Source: Melanocharis versteri
Taxonomy: Eukaryota; Chordata; Aves; Passeriformes; Melanocharitidae
Length of the DNA: 64,000 nt
Direction: 5' to 3'
Assembly (NCBI GenBank): GCA_013397845.1
Contig: VZTG01007436.1
Coordinates: 2,420,005 to 2,484,004 of the forward strand
Below are positions 25,785-36,936 of this stretch, in pieces (position 1 is the stretch's first letter; each line of letters begins with the position of its first letter). The notes beneath the pieces were generated by a model. It was not told the DNA's origin. It made no database searches and saw only the letters and a program-made list of their open reading frames with translations. The translations under genes and the position numbers were made by a program.

Positions 25785-28700
25785 TTTATGTAAATACTGT
25801 GGAATATTTTTGGATCATTTTCATTTTACACCATTTTGTTCAAATACGAATGCAAGCAGCTCTTGAAGCTATCCACTGTATAACCCAGGCTTATACTCTC
25901 TTTAGCTTCAGTTCCTTAGTAGTTTTACTTTGTCTGGAGTAATTCTGAGTTATCTGCCTGTGGTAGCATTATTGTTGCTACCCAAATTTTTATATTTGGG
26001 GTATGGAAAAGGAAAATATTCTTTCCACACCCTCTAGTCACCCAGCTTAGTGATCCATGCTTCTATCTATAAATGTCAGGGTTCCTTTGATGTTCTAATA
26101 CTATGAAATGAGAGTACCTCCAACTTCTGTGGACAATATTACAATTCACAATGTATTTGTTACATTCTGTCATTCTATGCTTTGTCTGAAAGTGTCATCT
26201 TATTGACAAGAGGCAGATTCAGCTGCAGGTGGAAAGAATGAGAGACAGATTACAACAGTGGAAGAAAGATGTGTTTCTTAAGCCCATCTTCTCTTTGGTC
26301 AGTGCAAGCTGTAAGTTTCACTGTTGATAACAGCTATGATTTCAACTAATTTTTGTAATATAATTATCAAATATGACATATATTATTTTGTTTAAGGAGC
26401 TAGAATAGTAGAAATTCAACATGGCATATGTTCAGGGAATTAAGTACCAGTGAACAGTTTTTATGTTGATAGAGTAGACATGCTTTCATGGAGATCAGGT
26501 TTTTGCCAAGTGCTGTGTAACCTTTTTATGAGTGAGATAAAACATAAAACAATTAGATTTCAATAGACGCATCTGGTACTCTTTGGGGTATTGAGTAAGA
26601 GAGGAAATTTAAATATTATAATTGTACTTTTTAGTGGCACAACAGCTACTAGAGGACCGTGTTTAAATTTGGATAAGTCTGTGGTTCTAGAAAGTTGATG
26701 GGACACTGAAGACAGAATGGAGGGAACAAGGCGAATGGTTTCTTGGAAGACTGGGTGACATGGTGAGAAATTCCAGGAAATTCTGTCTATCTTGGGTAGC
26801 CAAGGGTGTGTGAAGAGTTGATCACAGTATGACAATAGCAGCACCTCGAGTGAACAGCAGCACTAGGAATAAGATTAGGAGTTTCCATCTAATATGGGCA
26901 GTGGGTATGAGAAGAACCAGCTGTTGCAACTGAAGCTTACACACCCAGGGTAGAAAAATGAACAATTTTAATGGCAGTGCCGATTTGTTAGAACAGATTT
27001 CCCAGAATTGTGACAGACTATACATAGATGGCAGGTTTTTTTAGCCAAGACTGGAAGTGTTCAGTGCACGTCAACTGTGTAAGTAACCATGGTAACAGCT
27101 GAAACCAAGAAAAGTTCAGCAGCCCTATAAATGAGCAGTTACCCTGTCTGACAGAAAACCTTCCCCTCATCCCTGAATTGTAGTATGTCCTGAAGTTTTG
27201 CAAATTTGGAGAAACAGTTTTTTGAGCTGAGGAATAAACTTTGTTAAGTGCTTTCTGGAATTTATGGATAGGAACCACTAGCTAGAGCATTTCTTCAATA
27301 GGAGCCTAGAAAGCCTGTCGAAGAGACAGAACCCAGTCCATTTTAGGACAGTATTCATTAAATCGATCACCTCAAGAAAGAAAAACTCACTCACCGGTAT
27401 TTAGTGGCCAGACTGAACTCCGAAGGTCCACACACAGAGCTTGGAAAACATGTTTTGAGATAAATCAACTATCCTGCTGGTTTTTCCTCTCCTCTTATTC
27501 AGGGTGAAGGTATCTTTCAAGTGAACATTAATTATTAATAAGTTCAAGAGAAATAATTATAAAAATTAGTTAGGTTAGCTATGTTATGCAGTTCATCTCC
27601 CACTTGTTATGCATTTCTGATATATAAACATGGACAGGAAATCTCAGACAGGTCTGAACTACGTTATGTAGGATATTATTTTAGAGTTAAGAAAATCTGA
27701 AGCAAAAGTGCTGTGGCAGTGTTTTTTCTATATTCCAGTTTTGTGTTTCTAGTTTTTAACAAATTGACATTTTCCATAGCTATTTTGTTTGCCTTCTCCT
27801 TTTATAGTGTTCAATGTTTTCCACTGGTTTTAGTTATTTTTGATTCACCAAAACCTATGTAAAAAATGTACTGATGGGGTACTGCTCTTCTGTAGTTTAA
27901 TGCCTTTGTGTTTGATTTCTTCTCTCCCGTGCATTCATTTGTGAAGATCCTAAAATTAATTCCTTTTCCTGTGGTTAATAATTTCCATCAGAGATTATTT
28001 CTGGTTTTTAAGCAGATGCTTTACAAATTAATAAGATATTGATTAATCACATCCTTTATATCCCTAAAGTTTCAGTGTTTGTACTCTGAAGTCATAAGGT
28101 AAGGCCTAAATGTTCTTTCTTTAAAATTTTTAAATGTGGCTATTGCGTTACCTTCTTTTGGCTGTCACTGTGGAAACAAATCTGAACGCAGGCACACTTA
28201 TAAAATCATCTGCTTTCAAGACAATTTTACATATTGAGAGATGGTAGCTGAAAAGACAAGAGACAAAGTGTGTCTTTCATACATGCTGGGTCTTCTGTCT
28301 GGGACAGAAGTCACCATAGACGAGGGAAATCTCACTTTACAAATGTATGAATAGTTCACCCTGTCAGCTCTCAGGCCATGGCAGGGACTCTATGTCTTCT
28401 AACTGGGATCCAGAAGTGAAAGCCTTCAGAAGATATTGTTTCTGCCTCTTGATCCCTCCCCAACCACGCACCTCCAAACCGTGTGAAGTTTACCTTCAGT
28501 CAGGTCATCAGCTCTTCAAAGCAAGACAGAAGAGACAGAATTAGGAATAGAGGCAAACCCAGAAATGATTGGTATTTTCTTTTTTTTCTTTTTCTTTTCC
28601 CTGACAGTGCTGTTGGTATTTCTGATTGGGACAACATTAGCTTCATCTTTGCCTCTTCTCTGTTTCCTATTTGCATGCTCAATTAAATATTGTTTTTCGT

Positions 28701-29280
28701 TTATCTGGAAAAAGTCCCTTTGAAGGTTGCCATTATAGACCAGTGCTTCTATTCCTATTTTATTGTCTGATGGCTTTGATGCACTGGACTCATATTATTG
28801 TGATCTGATTTTTTTTTTCCATTTGCTGCTGACTAAAAGCATTTTAAAAGCCATCGGACATTTGACAAACACAGCAAATTGCTAGTACAAACAAATTCAC
28901 CAAAATTATTCCTGGAAATATTAGTTTGGATGCCATGTTTGAGTTACTCATATGACATGTTCTAACTGGAATTGTGTTATAGTTTTTTTATTGGGGATTT
29001 TTTCTTTGTTTGTTTGTTTCTGCAGGGGTGGGGGGGGGAGGGTACCATAATTTTGTAACCTTAAGGATGTTCTGAAGGAAGTAGGTTAGCTCACACAGTA
29101 AGCCGTACCCATACTGGCTTTAAAATTCTAATGTTTCATTAGACTACCTTTTCCACTGGCAGCTTTCCTTACATTCTGAAATCCTTCAAAAAAACCACTA
29201 TAGAACATGAAGCTATCACATAAAGTTGATTTTATGTTTTCCCAGTCTCAAGCTACTTAGTGCAAATAAAATTTTGTGCC
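25785..29280. other. Non-coding sequence, no gene seen
   Basis: AT-rich unique DNA. Open frames at 26560-26844, 26822-27025 and 27018-27278 (all minus) and 28347-28686 (plus) are 65-94 codons and overlap loosely; none shows a domain. A G-rich run lies at 29025-29042 and is listed separately. No interspersed repeat recognised. Confidence 0.5.
29025..29042 (+). other. G-quadruplex-forming motif
   Basis: Four G, then T, then nine G, then A, then three G. A run of nine G can donate two G-tracts with a short loop, so the motif meets the usual four-tracts-of-three pattern. It lies just after a TTTG repeat (29000-29020). Structure-forming potential is inferred from sequence alone. Confidence 0.5.
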
Positions 29281-29590
29281 AGTCAGCCTGAGATGTGTTA
29301 CAGCACTGTTAAAGCCCAGCCTGTTAATTACAAATGTTTTGCACTGTTAGGGTGATGCACAGATTTCTATAGGTTTCCTTCGGCAGCATGTAGCTTTACA
29401 GTACAGTCAACAGAATGTTGCAGAATAGCAATTATGGGAATAAGGAGAATGCGCAAGCTATTGGAGTGAACGCTTTAATGCTGATGCATTTTTCCTGATA
29501 AAAGCAACTCAGATAAGAGCGTATGCAAGTTATTGTAGCAATTAGTTTTTCTAAGATGTCTATCTATATGAAATGTTTCATGGTAGGGAG
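29281..29590. promoter_or_regulatory. Candidate conserved regulatory block A
   Basis: About 300 bases free of homopolymers and repeats, with many motifs typical of developmental enhancers: TTAATTAC near 29325, a GATA-type TGATAAAA near 29496, AGATAAG at 29511-29517, an octamer-like ATGCAAG near 29523 and CAATTAG near 29539. Each short motif is common by chance; the cluster and the texture drew attention. No coding signal. Confidence 0.22.
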
Positions 29591-29999
29591 AAAAACCACA
29601 ACTTTGTAGTAGAATGCAAAGTTTATTACATTTCTAGACTACATTATCCTTGTCAGCTAGATTAAAGCATTCTCCTAGTTTCTGTCCTATATTACCCTAA
29701 CAAGTGAGGAAATAATGTAGTGTTGTTACAGGGAGCAGCTTATAAATTTTGACATAAGTGTGAGAGAAATCACTTGAAATGTGAGGCAACCAAGAGGAAT
29801 AATTAGGAACAGCAGAATGATCTCAGTAATATGACAATAGTTTCTAAAGCACCCCACAGGATTGAAATCATCAGGTTTGCTTGACCTATATCTTTAATAA
29901 TACAGCTCATTGCCCTTATATTGAAGCTAGAGGGTAGGACAAAGTATAAGCTTTATCATGTTTTAGGAGAAATTGCAAAAAGTTTATTTATTAACACAG

Positions 30000-30260
30000 C
30001 ACGAAATGGCCCATTTCTATGATTACCAAACAGGAAAGCAAGTTGGGCCACAGTTCACCACACAGAACACTTTGTAGTCAGGCTTGGCTGGCAAAAAATA
30101 TTATGTAACACTCAAATAAGATAAATGGCTACGCTGGCAGTGGAAATAACCTTCTGTTTAATTAGAAAATAAGAGCTATATGGGACAATAAAAATGGTTA
30201 CTGCTGCCCTCAGTCACTGTTTAATAAATATGATAGTGCTGAAGATAATACTAAGTGTTA
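30000..30260. promoter_or_regulatory. Candidate conserved regulatory block B
   Basis: A repeat-free block with balanced composition, including GGCCCATTTC, a TTGGGCCAC element, TTAATTAG and ACAATAAAAATGG. No open frame of interest. It lies about 400 bases after block A and may belong to the same element. This is an impression from texture and has not been tested. Confidence 0.18.
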
Positions 30261-32379
30261 TTTATTTGTGTAATATCATGGGCTCAGTAATTGCTCATGT
30301 TCTTGATAGTTACCCTGCATGTAGAATGAGTCCATTTCATGTTTTCTTTGTTTAATTTTTAAAAAGGAAAGAGGATTTTTTTTAAACTGTTTTTAAAAGC
30401 CAAAGATATGTTAACACCTCAGTGTTGCTGTAACCAAACTCCTGGTTTTCTTAGCTTACCTTCATGATAATTAAGCTTTGAAATTGAGTGTTTTATACTT
30501 TCTAGGCTGGATTATCTATCTGCCTTGGTTATGATTCCATGTCTTTGAGAGGAGAGCATAATTTGAATTTTCAGCTGTCCATTTCATCGTGGCTGTATTC
30601 TGAACTAGTAGAGTTCTAAGGTCTGGTTTTAGCATCGTTTTCCCTTCCTTTGGAGGTTTAAGCACTAAATATGCAATTCAAGTTCAGCAAGGCATGGTGT
30701 GGAAGACTGAAGATTTCAGTGAACCTTCTCCCTAAAGGGAACAGTTTTCACTAGTAAATTGAGCATCAAATTGCGCTATGTGCATATGTATCAAAAGTTT
30801 CCTTACTCTGTAGAGCATGTTTATTGGGTATGGACATTGTTCCAGGCTTCACCTCTTCAGGAACGTACACATATTTATCAAATGCTTGACAGAAAAGCAG
30901 GGCATGGGATGCATTTCACAATAGATTTTTTACAGGCTTGGTATCCCAGCCCTATTGCTTTTGGTCACAATCTTTCTACTTCAAATCTACAGTAAGTACA
31001 GGGATTTTAAAAAGGATATCAAAGACTTTTCTTGGTTTTATCCAAAGGGATAATTCACAAGATGTTTCATCAACAAGCTTTAACCCCTCCTTCCTTCCCT
31101 ACTTTTCTTCCCCCCCCAAATGTGGACTGTGTGTCAAGAGCCAAACAAAACAAAACAAACCCCCTTTTCTTCACACAATTCACTTTAAGCTTTAAAATCC
31201 TCCAAAATCCCCAATCTCCCTTTGCAGTCTGGTTCCCACTCTCCAGCTTTCCTCATCTCCCTCTGAAAGAAAAAAGCTCTTCTTTAAGGGACTGATAGGT
31301 TGTAGAGTGATGCTTAGCAACAACATTCCTGTGCCTTAAGTAGCTGCAAGCCCCTAGCTGAACCCTTTGATGTGACTGTCAGGGCAGATTTATTTTGTTT
31401 TAGCACATTGTCTACTTGTCCAGATGTATCAGGAGATAAAAAGGAGTCATGTTTACACTCTTTTTGGGAGGGGGAGGAGGGGAGGAGATGTAATTAAATC
31501 GCATTTTTGATGAATCTCTGAGAGATCGAGATGAAGAACAGAGGAATTGGCTTGAATATAGAGGGGAAACCCATTTGCCTGCCCTGACACCTGACATTGT
31601 AGGAAGATGAAGTGTAAAGCCATAGCGCAATGTGTTGATTTGGTTCGGCTGAACCCTTTAACTTTGTGTTTCTTCATGTGTTGGTAGTTCACGAGAGTCC
31701 AGAAAGGCCTATTAGAAAGTAGCAGTTGTGCACCATAGAGCCTTTCCTGTGTGTGTATATATTTGTCCAGGTTGAAAAAAATGTGGTTTCTCTATAATAT
31801 TAATGTTATAGATCACATATCCCAGAATCTCTGGCTGTGGTAAGTGGCTGTCAATCAAATAATCAAAGAAAAAAGGAAAAAAAACAACCAAATTGAGCCT
31901 CATGATCTTGGATAAACAAGTGTGCAGTGTGAGGCAGGCCTTGCTGAATTCTCCCGGAGAACAAATACCACAGATAAATCCATTTTTGTTTATTTGCTTT
32001 TAACTTGCACATTTAGCAACACCATTCTGAGCTCTATTAATAACCTGCGGTGTGCAGTGACAAGTCTGATTCCAGCATTCAGTATGCTGTGGGTATGCCA
32101 AGTGAATAAAATGCTAGTTTTAATCTGCTGTTACAAAAGTTACTCTATTTGCATTTTAAATAGGTTACACTGCAGCACCCCCTTCTGCTGACTGAATAGA
32201 GTGACAAGAGATTTGAACTGCAGTTCAGTTTTATTCCCACATGACAGAATGAAGATGCCTTTGAAAGCATTTTTAACCTTCCAGTTTCTTAATTCCTGTG
32301 CCTGTTAAGCAAGGAGATCAGCACAATTTAGCAACAGTCATTAAAGTACTGTTACCTTGTACTTTTTAGGATCTAGCTT
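30261..32379. other. Non-coding sequence, no gene seen
   Basis: AT-rich DNA with a C-rich/CAAAA low-complexity patch at 31080-31165 and a G-rich patch at 31465-31487. Overlapping short frames near 30.8-31.3 kb (plus) and 31.4-31.9 kb (minus) are under 90 codons and reflect these biased patches. Confidence 0.5.
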
Positions 32380-32600
32380 TCATTTTTTTGCAACATTTTC
32401 CATGCTTCCTAAAAAACTAAGGCAAGCAGACGATATCAGGATGAATAGCAAAGCAAAGTAAGCACTCTAGCATTGTAAACAATTATGCCTGGCCTGTGAA
32501 ATGTATACACGGTTCTGCATTCCTCTGATTATTATTGAATGTGCTTGCAAGTGATGATATTACATTACTGATTTAATTTTAATACAGAACAGTCTTGGAA
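32380..32600. promoter_or_regulatory. Candidate conserved regulatory block C
   Basis: Complex, non-repetitive sequence with GACGATATC, TTGTAAACAATTATG (a forkhead-like TGTAAACA core) and GTGATGATATTACATTACTG. No coding potential. Proposed only on texture and motif content. Confidence 0.18.
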
Positions 32601-35329
32601 GTTCCTATCTTAAAAAAAGCAACTTAGCTTGATGATTTTGTCTTTGCTTTTGAAGAATTTATGGGTATCAGATTGGAAAAAGAAGGTGGAGAAGTTCTGA
32701 GTTACCTTATTTCAAAATAAAGGACTATGGAAATTAATGAGTTACAGTATCATATGCAATATGTATTTGAGTTCTGCATCACTGTTTGTCTGCAGTTTAT
32801 ATACTGTTGCTATGCCATAGCATAGCAGGAATCTTGGCAATTACTCTACAACTGCTATGTTTTGCAGTTGTGATGTAATTGGTTGAAAAATATTGCAGGG
32901 AATGACTGAAGGAAACTTGGAATCTAATACATTATCAGTGTACTTCCCTTCACATTGACTTACCTGTGCTTTTGGCACCTTCTGTTGAAGCTGTAATCTC
33001 TAAAAACTCCATATTTCTCTTTCACTCCTTCAGAGCTATTGGGCAATGAGTGAAATTCAATGAATGTCATATTTGGGTGTTGGTGAGGTGGGGACTTAGA
33101 AAAAGGTTAGCATCAGCTAGCATTTCCAAATTTGTTTGTGGTTCACTTCACGAGGCACTTCAAAGAATAGCTGTCTATGACAGCTCAGGATTCTCTAGCA
33201 ACAGTTGCAGAGTTTTGTGGTTTGGGTAATGACAGACTTATTTGTGGTTTGCTTGGTCCTTATGCTTTATTTTACTTGTGTGTGAGCCCATTGAATCCTG
33301 CATACTGTAAATGAAAAGAAGGTAGCATGTGTGTTCTCCGAATATGAAGGTAAAGATGCTGATAGAGGAATGTAAGGTAGAATGTATAATAATTGTTTGG
33401 ACTTACTTTCCCAATCTCAGATTAGGATTCAAGGCCAGCAGTTTTTTTCTTTATTGTTTTATACTTCTGGGGGTCTTTTGTTGAGTTCTTGATTTTCATT
33501 AGTACCTATCTGAGAGATGAAAAAGCATTAAGAAATCTATTTTAGGGATGAGTATGACTGAGCAACTTTGAATTTATTCTGTAGTGTGATTTTAAATGAA
33601 TTTATTCTTATTTTAAAACCCAACATAATGTTTTACAGTGAATGGATTGCTTGTTGGATTATATTAATGGGTATTGCTTTCATTCACTGTTGTGTGGCTA
33701 GCATGTTGAAGTGCTCCTTTAGGGACAGATTCTGTTAACTACTGTAATAAAAGATATTGAGCCACCTGAGCAGTAAGGTTTAACTTATAAAAAATAAATA
33801 TATTAGAATGTGGCATATGATTAAGGAAAGGTGGTAATAGTTACTTCCCTTCATCTCAATAAACTGAACTTGAGCTGAATAATCTCTTATATCCTGCTTT
33901 TTAGTGTAAGTAGCTGAGATGCCCTTTTTAAAAAGAGAAGGCAAATATTGTGCAAGAAGTCATCACTTTATCTAATGACCTTGAAAAAATATTAAGAAGA
34001 TGCTAAAATTCTTGGCTTTTAAGCGATATAAGTTGAAAAAGAATGCTTTTGGAAGTCAAAAAGCCTAACGAGTGTTTTTGTGTGCTATATGTTACAGTAG
34101 AACAAATCAATTCAGACTCCTTAGATGCAGTCATTGCCTTGTGATTATATTTGTGTAAAGTCTTGGAGCCTTTGATCAAAGAAAGGCATTTGTGACTAGG
34201 TCTAATCCAAGCTCTTTAAGGTGTTTAACTTGCACGGGGGGGAAGAGGTTGATAACAGCTGGGATTTAAATTTAGTTTTGCTGAACTTTTGTTTCGAAAG
34301 GATTTCTATTATACACTGCTTCCTTTTCCATACAGAAGATGGATCATTGAGTAAACCTAAAAGGGAAAGAGGATATGGGAGGAAATGGGTGGGGACTTGG
34401 AATTAATCTTCTGAAGAAAAATGTTTGATCAGCGGGTAGGAGAGTATGGAATCCTCTGATGTTGACAGCAGGCAACTCTCTGACTAGTGTGTGATTGACA
34501 ACTTTGATGCTCCAGTGGGGAGCGAGTGTCCAGCCGTGCTCAGGCATCTTCTGTCTGTGGGTGGTAGTGTTAATAATGTGGCAACTGGAAAGATTAATTG
34601 TGGACAAGCAGCAGGATTACGAGGAGGGCTTCACAGGTCTAAAAGGAACAGTGGTAGGAAGGCCTCTGATCTGTCAGCCCAAAAGGAAATTAGTTAGGGC
34701 AGGCTGGAGCAGGCTTAAAAAGGGGAGGAGGGGGGGAGGGTAAGATGGAGTAATGGAAGAAGGGAAGCATTTAGGATATTAAGGCAAAATGAAGAGGATA
34801 TTGGAAAAGGTCATGAGGGGATGGGACCAATGTTCTTGAAAGACCTTAATACACCACATCCTCTTACAGTACATGCGGAGTTCAACTTGTTTTGCAGAGA
34901 ACTGCAAAGTGACTTTTGTAGTGGTTAGAGCTGCCCCATCAGGTAATACCTGTTACTTGTTTCCAGACAAGCTTGAGAATAAACCCAAATTAAGGATTTT
35001 CAATGATATCTAAATGCAAAATACATAGCAGAGAGTTTACTTAAGATGTTTCTGTAACTTACTAACTGCTGTGTATTTTACTTCCCACCCTTTTTGGTAG
35101 AAGTAGGGATTTTGCCAATAAATTCTGTGTTACCATTAAAGAGGCCATTCATCATGCTTACTAATGTTATTAATCAAGATACACCACAGTACTCTTAAAA
35201 TGAGATCATTTTGATAAATCATGTATGACATGAAAAGACTTTATTCCTTTTAAGTGCAATTTAGACTGTAATTTTTTTCCTCATTTATGATTCATGGGAG
35301 AAACATGGATAAAATTCCCTTGCACATTT
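32601..35329. other. Non-coding sequence with purine-rich patch
   Basis: AT-rich unique sequence to about 34.2 kb. A purine-rich, GC-richer patch follows at 34600-34830, containing the G-quadruplex motif at 34722-34740. Small frames at 34221-34743 are 60-90 codons on both strands without domains. No gene supported. Confidence 0.5.
34722..34740 (+). other. G-quadruplex-forming motif
   Basis: Reads GGGGAGGAGGGGGGGAGGG. The G tracts (4, 7 splitting as 3+3, and 3) allow four stacked tracts of three with loops of four, one and one bases. It sits inside a purine-rich patch with a TTAAAAAGG sequence just upstream. No promoter or transcription start can be shown nearby. Confidence 0.55.
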
Positions 35330-35580
35330 ACACCTTATCTTCAGTAATAATTCAAAACTGCTCTTAGATGAAAATTCAAGGGCTGATTCACCAAAGCTGA
35401 ATGCCAGCTCATTATTTTCTGGCATTCAGTAGTCCAAAAATAATGTCCATACATTAGGTGCTTTTCACAATAGTTGAATTTGGCTGCACACCAGACATAT
35501 CGATTACACTCAATTAAGCCTAAATGCATAAGAATTATCTGATGTTCATTTGCATTTTTGATCCCTGCTTTCAACCTTGC
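35330..35580. promoter_or_regulatory. Candidate conserved block D containing a hairpin
   Basis: Repeat-free sequence with homeodomain-like and POU-like motifs (AATTAAGC, TTTGCATTTTTG) around a perfect inverted repeat at 35397-35429. The minus strand is open for 77 codons (35341-35574) with no domain. Either a structured RNA or a regulatory block would fit; neither is proven. Confidence 0.2.
35397..35429. repeat. Perfect 11-bp inverted repeat (stem-loop)
   Basis: CTGAATGCCAG at 35397-35407 is the exact reverse complement of CTGGCATTCAG at 35419-35429, separated by an 11-base AT-rich loop. A G·T pair could add one step at the base. The stem is too short for a normal microRNA precursor. Confidence 0.85.
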
Positions 35581-35659
35581 AATTTAACATTAAGTAAAAA
35601 CCAAAAGGTAAAGTAAATTCAAGTGAGAAGTGATAATCTCTCTTATAAGAGAATAAGGG

Positions 35660-35689
35660 AATGCTTTGAATCTGAAATGCTTTGAATCT
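35660..35689. repeat. Short tandem duplication, period 16
   Basis: AATGCTTTGAATCT occurs twice, at 35660-35673 and 35676-35689, separated by GA. It looks like a recent local slippage duplication with no larger context. Confidence 0.85.
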
Positions 35690-36904
35690 TAAGCTCCACT
35701 ACTTCTGTTAAATGAGAAAAATTCTCTTTCCTTTTCTTGTTAAAGGTTATTGACATTGGAAGGACAACCAAAATATAAGGTAATTGTTCTCCTTGTTGTC
35801 CTAATACTACAGTAATTTGGCTAGTGTATTAGTAGCATCACGTCTGAAAACAAGATGCTAAAATATCTGGAATGAATATTTGCTAAAGTCAATGTCATAC
35901 TCTTGATTATAGCTGAAACATTTGTATTACTGATTAGATTTAAAAGTGTCAGAAATGGGTTTTTTGTTTACACCTGTGTTTAGAAATATAAAAATGAAAT
36001 GTCTAGCAGAGAGATTTGATTTGGATAGTAGAGTCATTTAAATTTTACTTTCTAAAACCATGATTCAAAGAGGATTGGCTTGTTTGAGTTACGGTTCCCC
36101 CTTTATTTCCTTCAACAGCTGAAATATTTGAAGGAACTTGTGTGGTTGCCAAAAATAGCACAGCATTTTTATTTTTGAATTATTGGTCTCTACAAATTTG
36201 TTTTGATGCAGCAGATGTGCAGTATGTCTTGATACTACACATGATGTTCCCTTATTAGTACCATCCAAGTATTGCATTTTTTATTCCTTGAAAAGTGGAA
36301 TTCAGGGATTAAACGAATTAGCTTTTTTCTTTTTTGTTTAGTCTAATTAGATTCCTCCACTCTTGAGAGCTAGTTGTCGGTGTGTGGCTGACGGTTTTCT
36401 TCTAAATGGGTTATTTTTTTCCCGTTCATTAAAGTGACTCTAATTTATTCTGGAGGTTTAGCAAAGACAGCTGCTAAGTCGTGGCTAAGTCTGCTTGGCT
36501 GTGGAGCAAGGAAATTGGGAAATCCTATTCCATCATGAACAGCCTCCTTTCCTGGTAAGGATGCTGTGCCACCTCTCGGTTTTCCAGAACATCCCAGTGT
36601 GCTGAGGTGGGTGAGAACTCCAGCCAGCCCATTTGAACCCTCTGGCTGAGCTCCCAGCTGGGGAGGGGAGAGCCAGACCAGCTGTACTCTGCCATATGGA
36701 GTGCTCCACTTGAGGCCTGCTTTTGCATATTTTCTAGTCTCTTTCTCTATCCCTTCTTTCATGGTTCATCCCCTTTTTTTCACTGGCTGTATGGTTCCTA
36801 AGTTCATAGAAAAGCAAATACATTGCAGATAAAGTTGTTCTTACCTGACCATTCCCTAGGATGGAATAGTTAAAGACTTGGTGTATTGTTGCTCTCAAAA
36901 AAAA

Positions 36905-36936
<32 letters not shown>

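Noticed and set aside
31083..31165. C-run and CAAAA patch considered as a retrocopy tail
   Set aside because: No retroelement or gene body lies on either side and no duplication flanks it; called low-complexity.
36588..36606. 19-base microexon-like segment between CTCGGTTTTCCAG and GTGGGT
   Set aside because: Very short, no supporting frame or neighbour; such pairs arise by chance at this density.
36445..36762. 105-codon minus-strand frame in a GC-richer patch
   Set aside because: No recognised domain; a second frame of 67 codons is open in the same place, as expected from composition.
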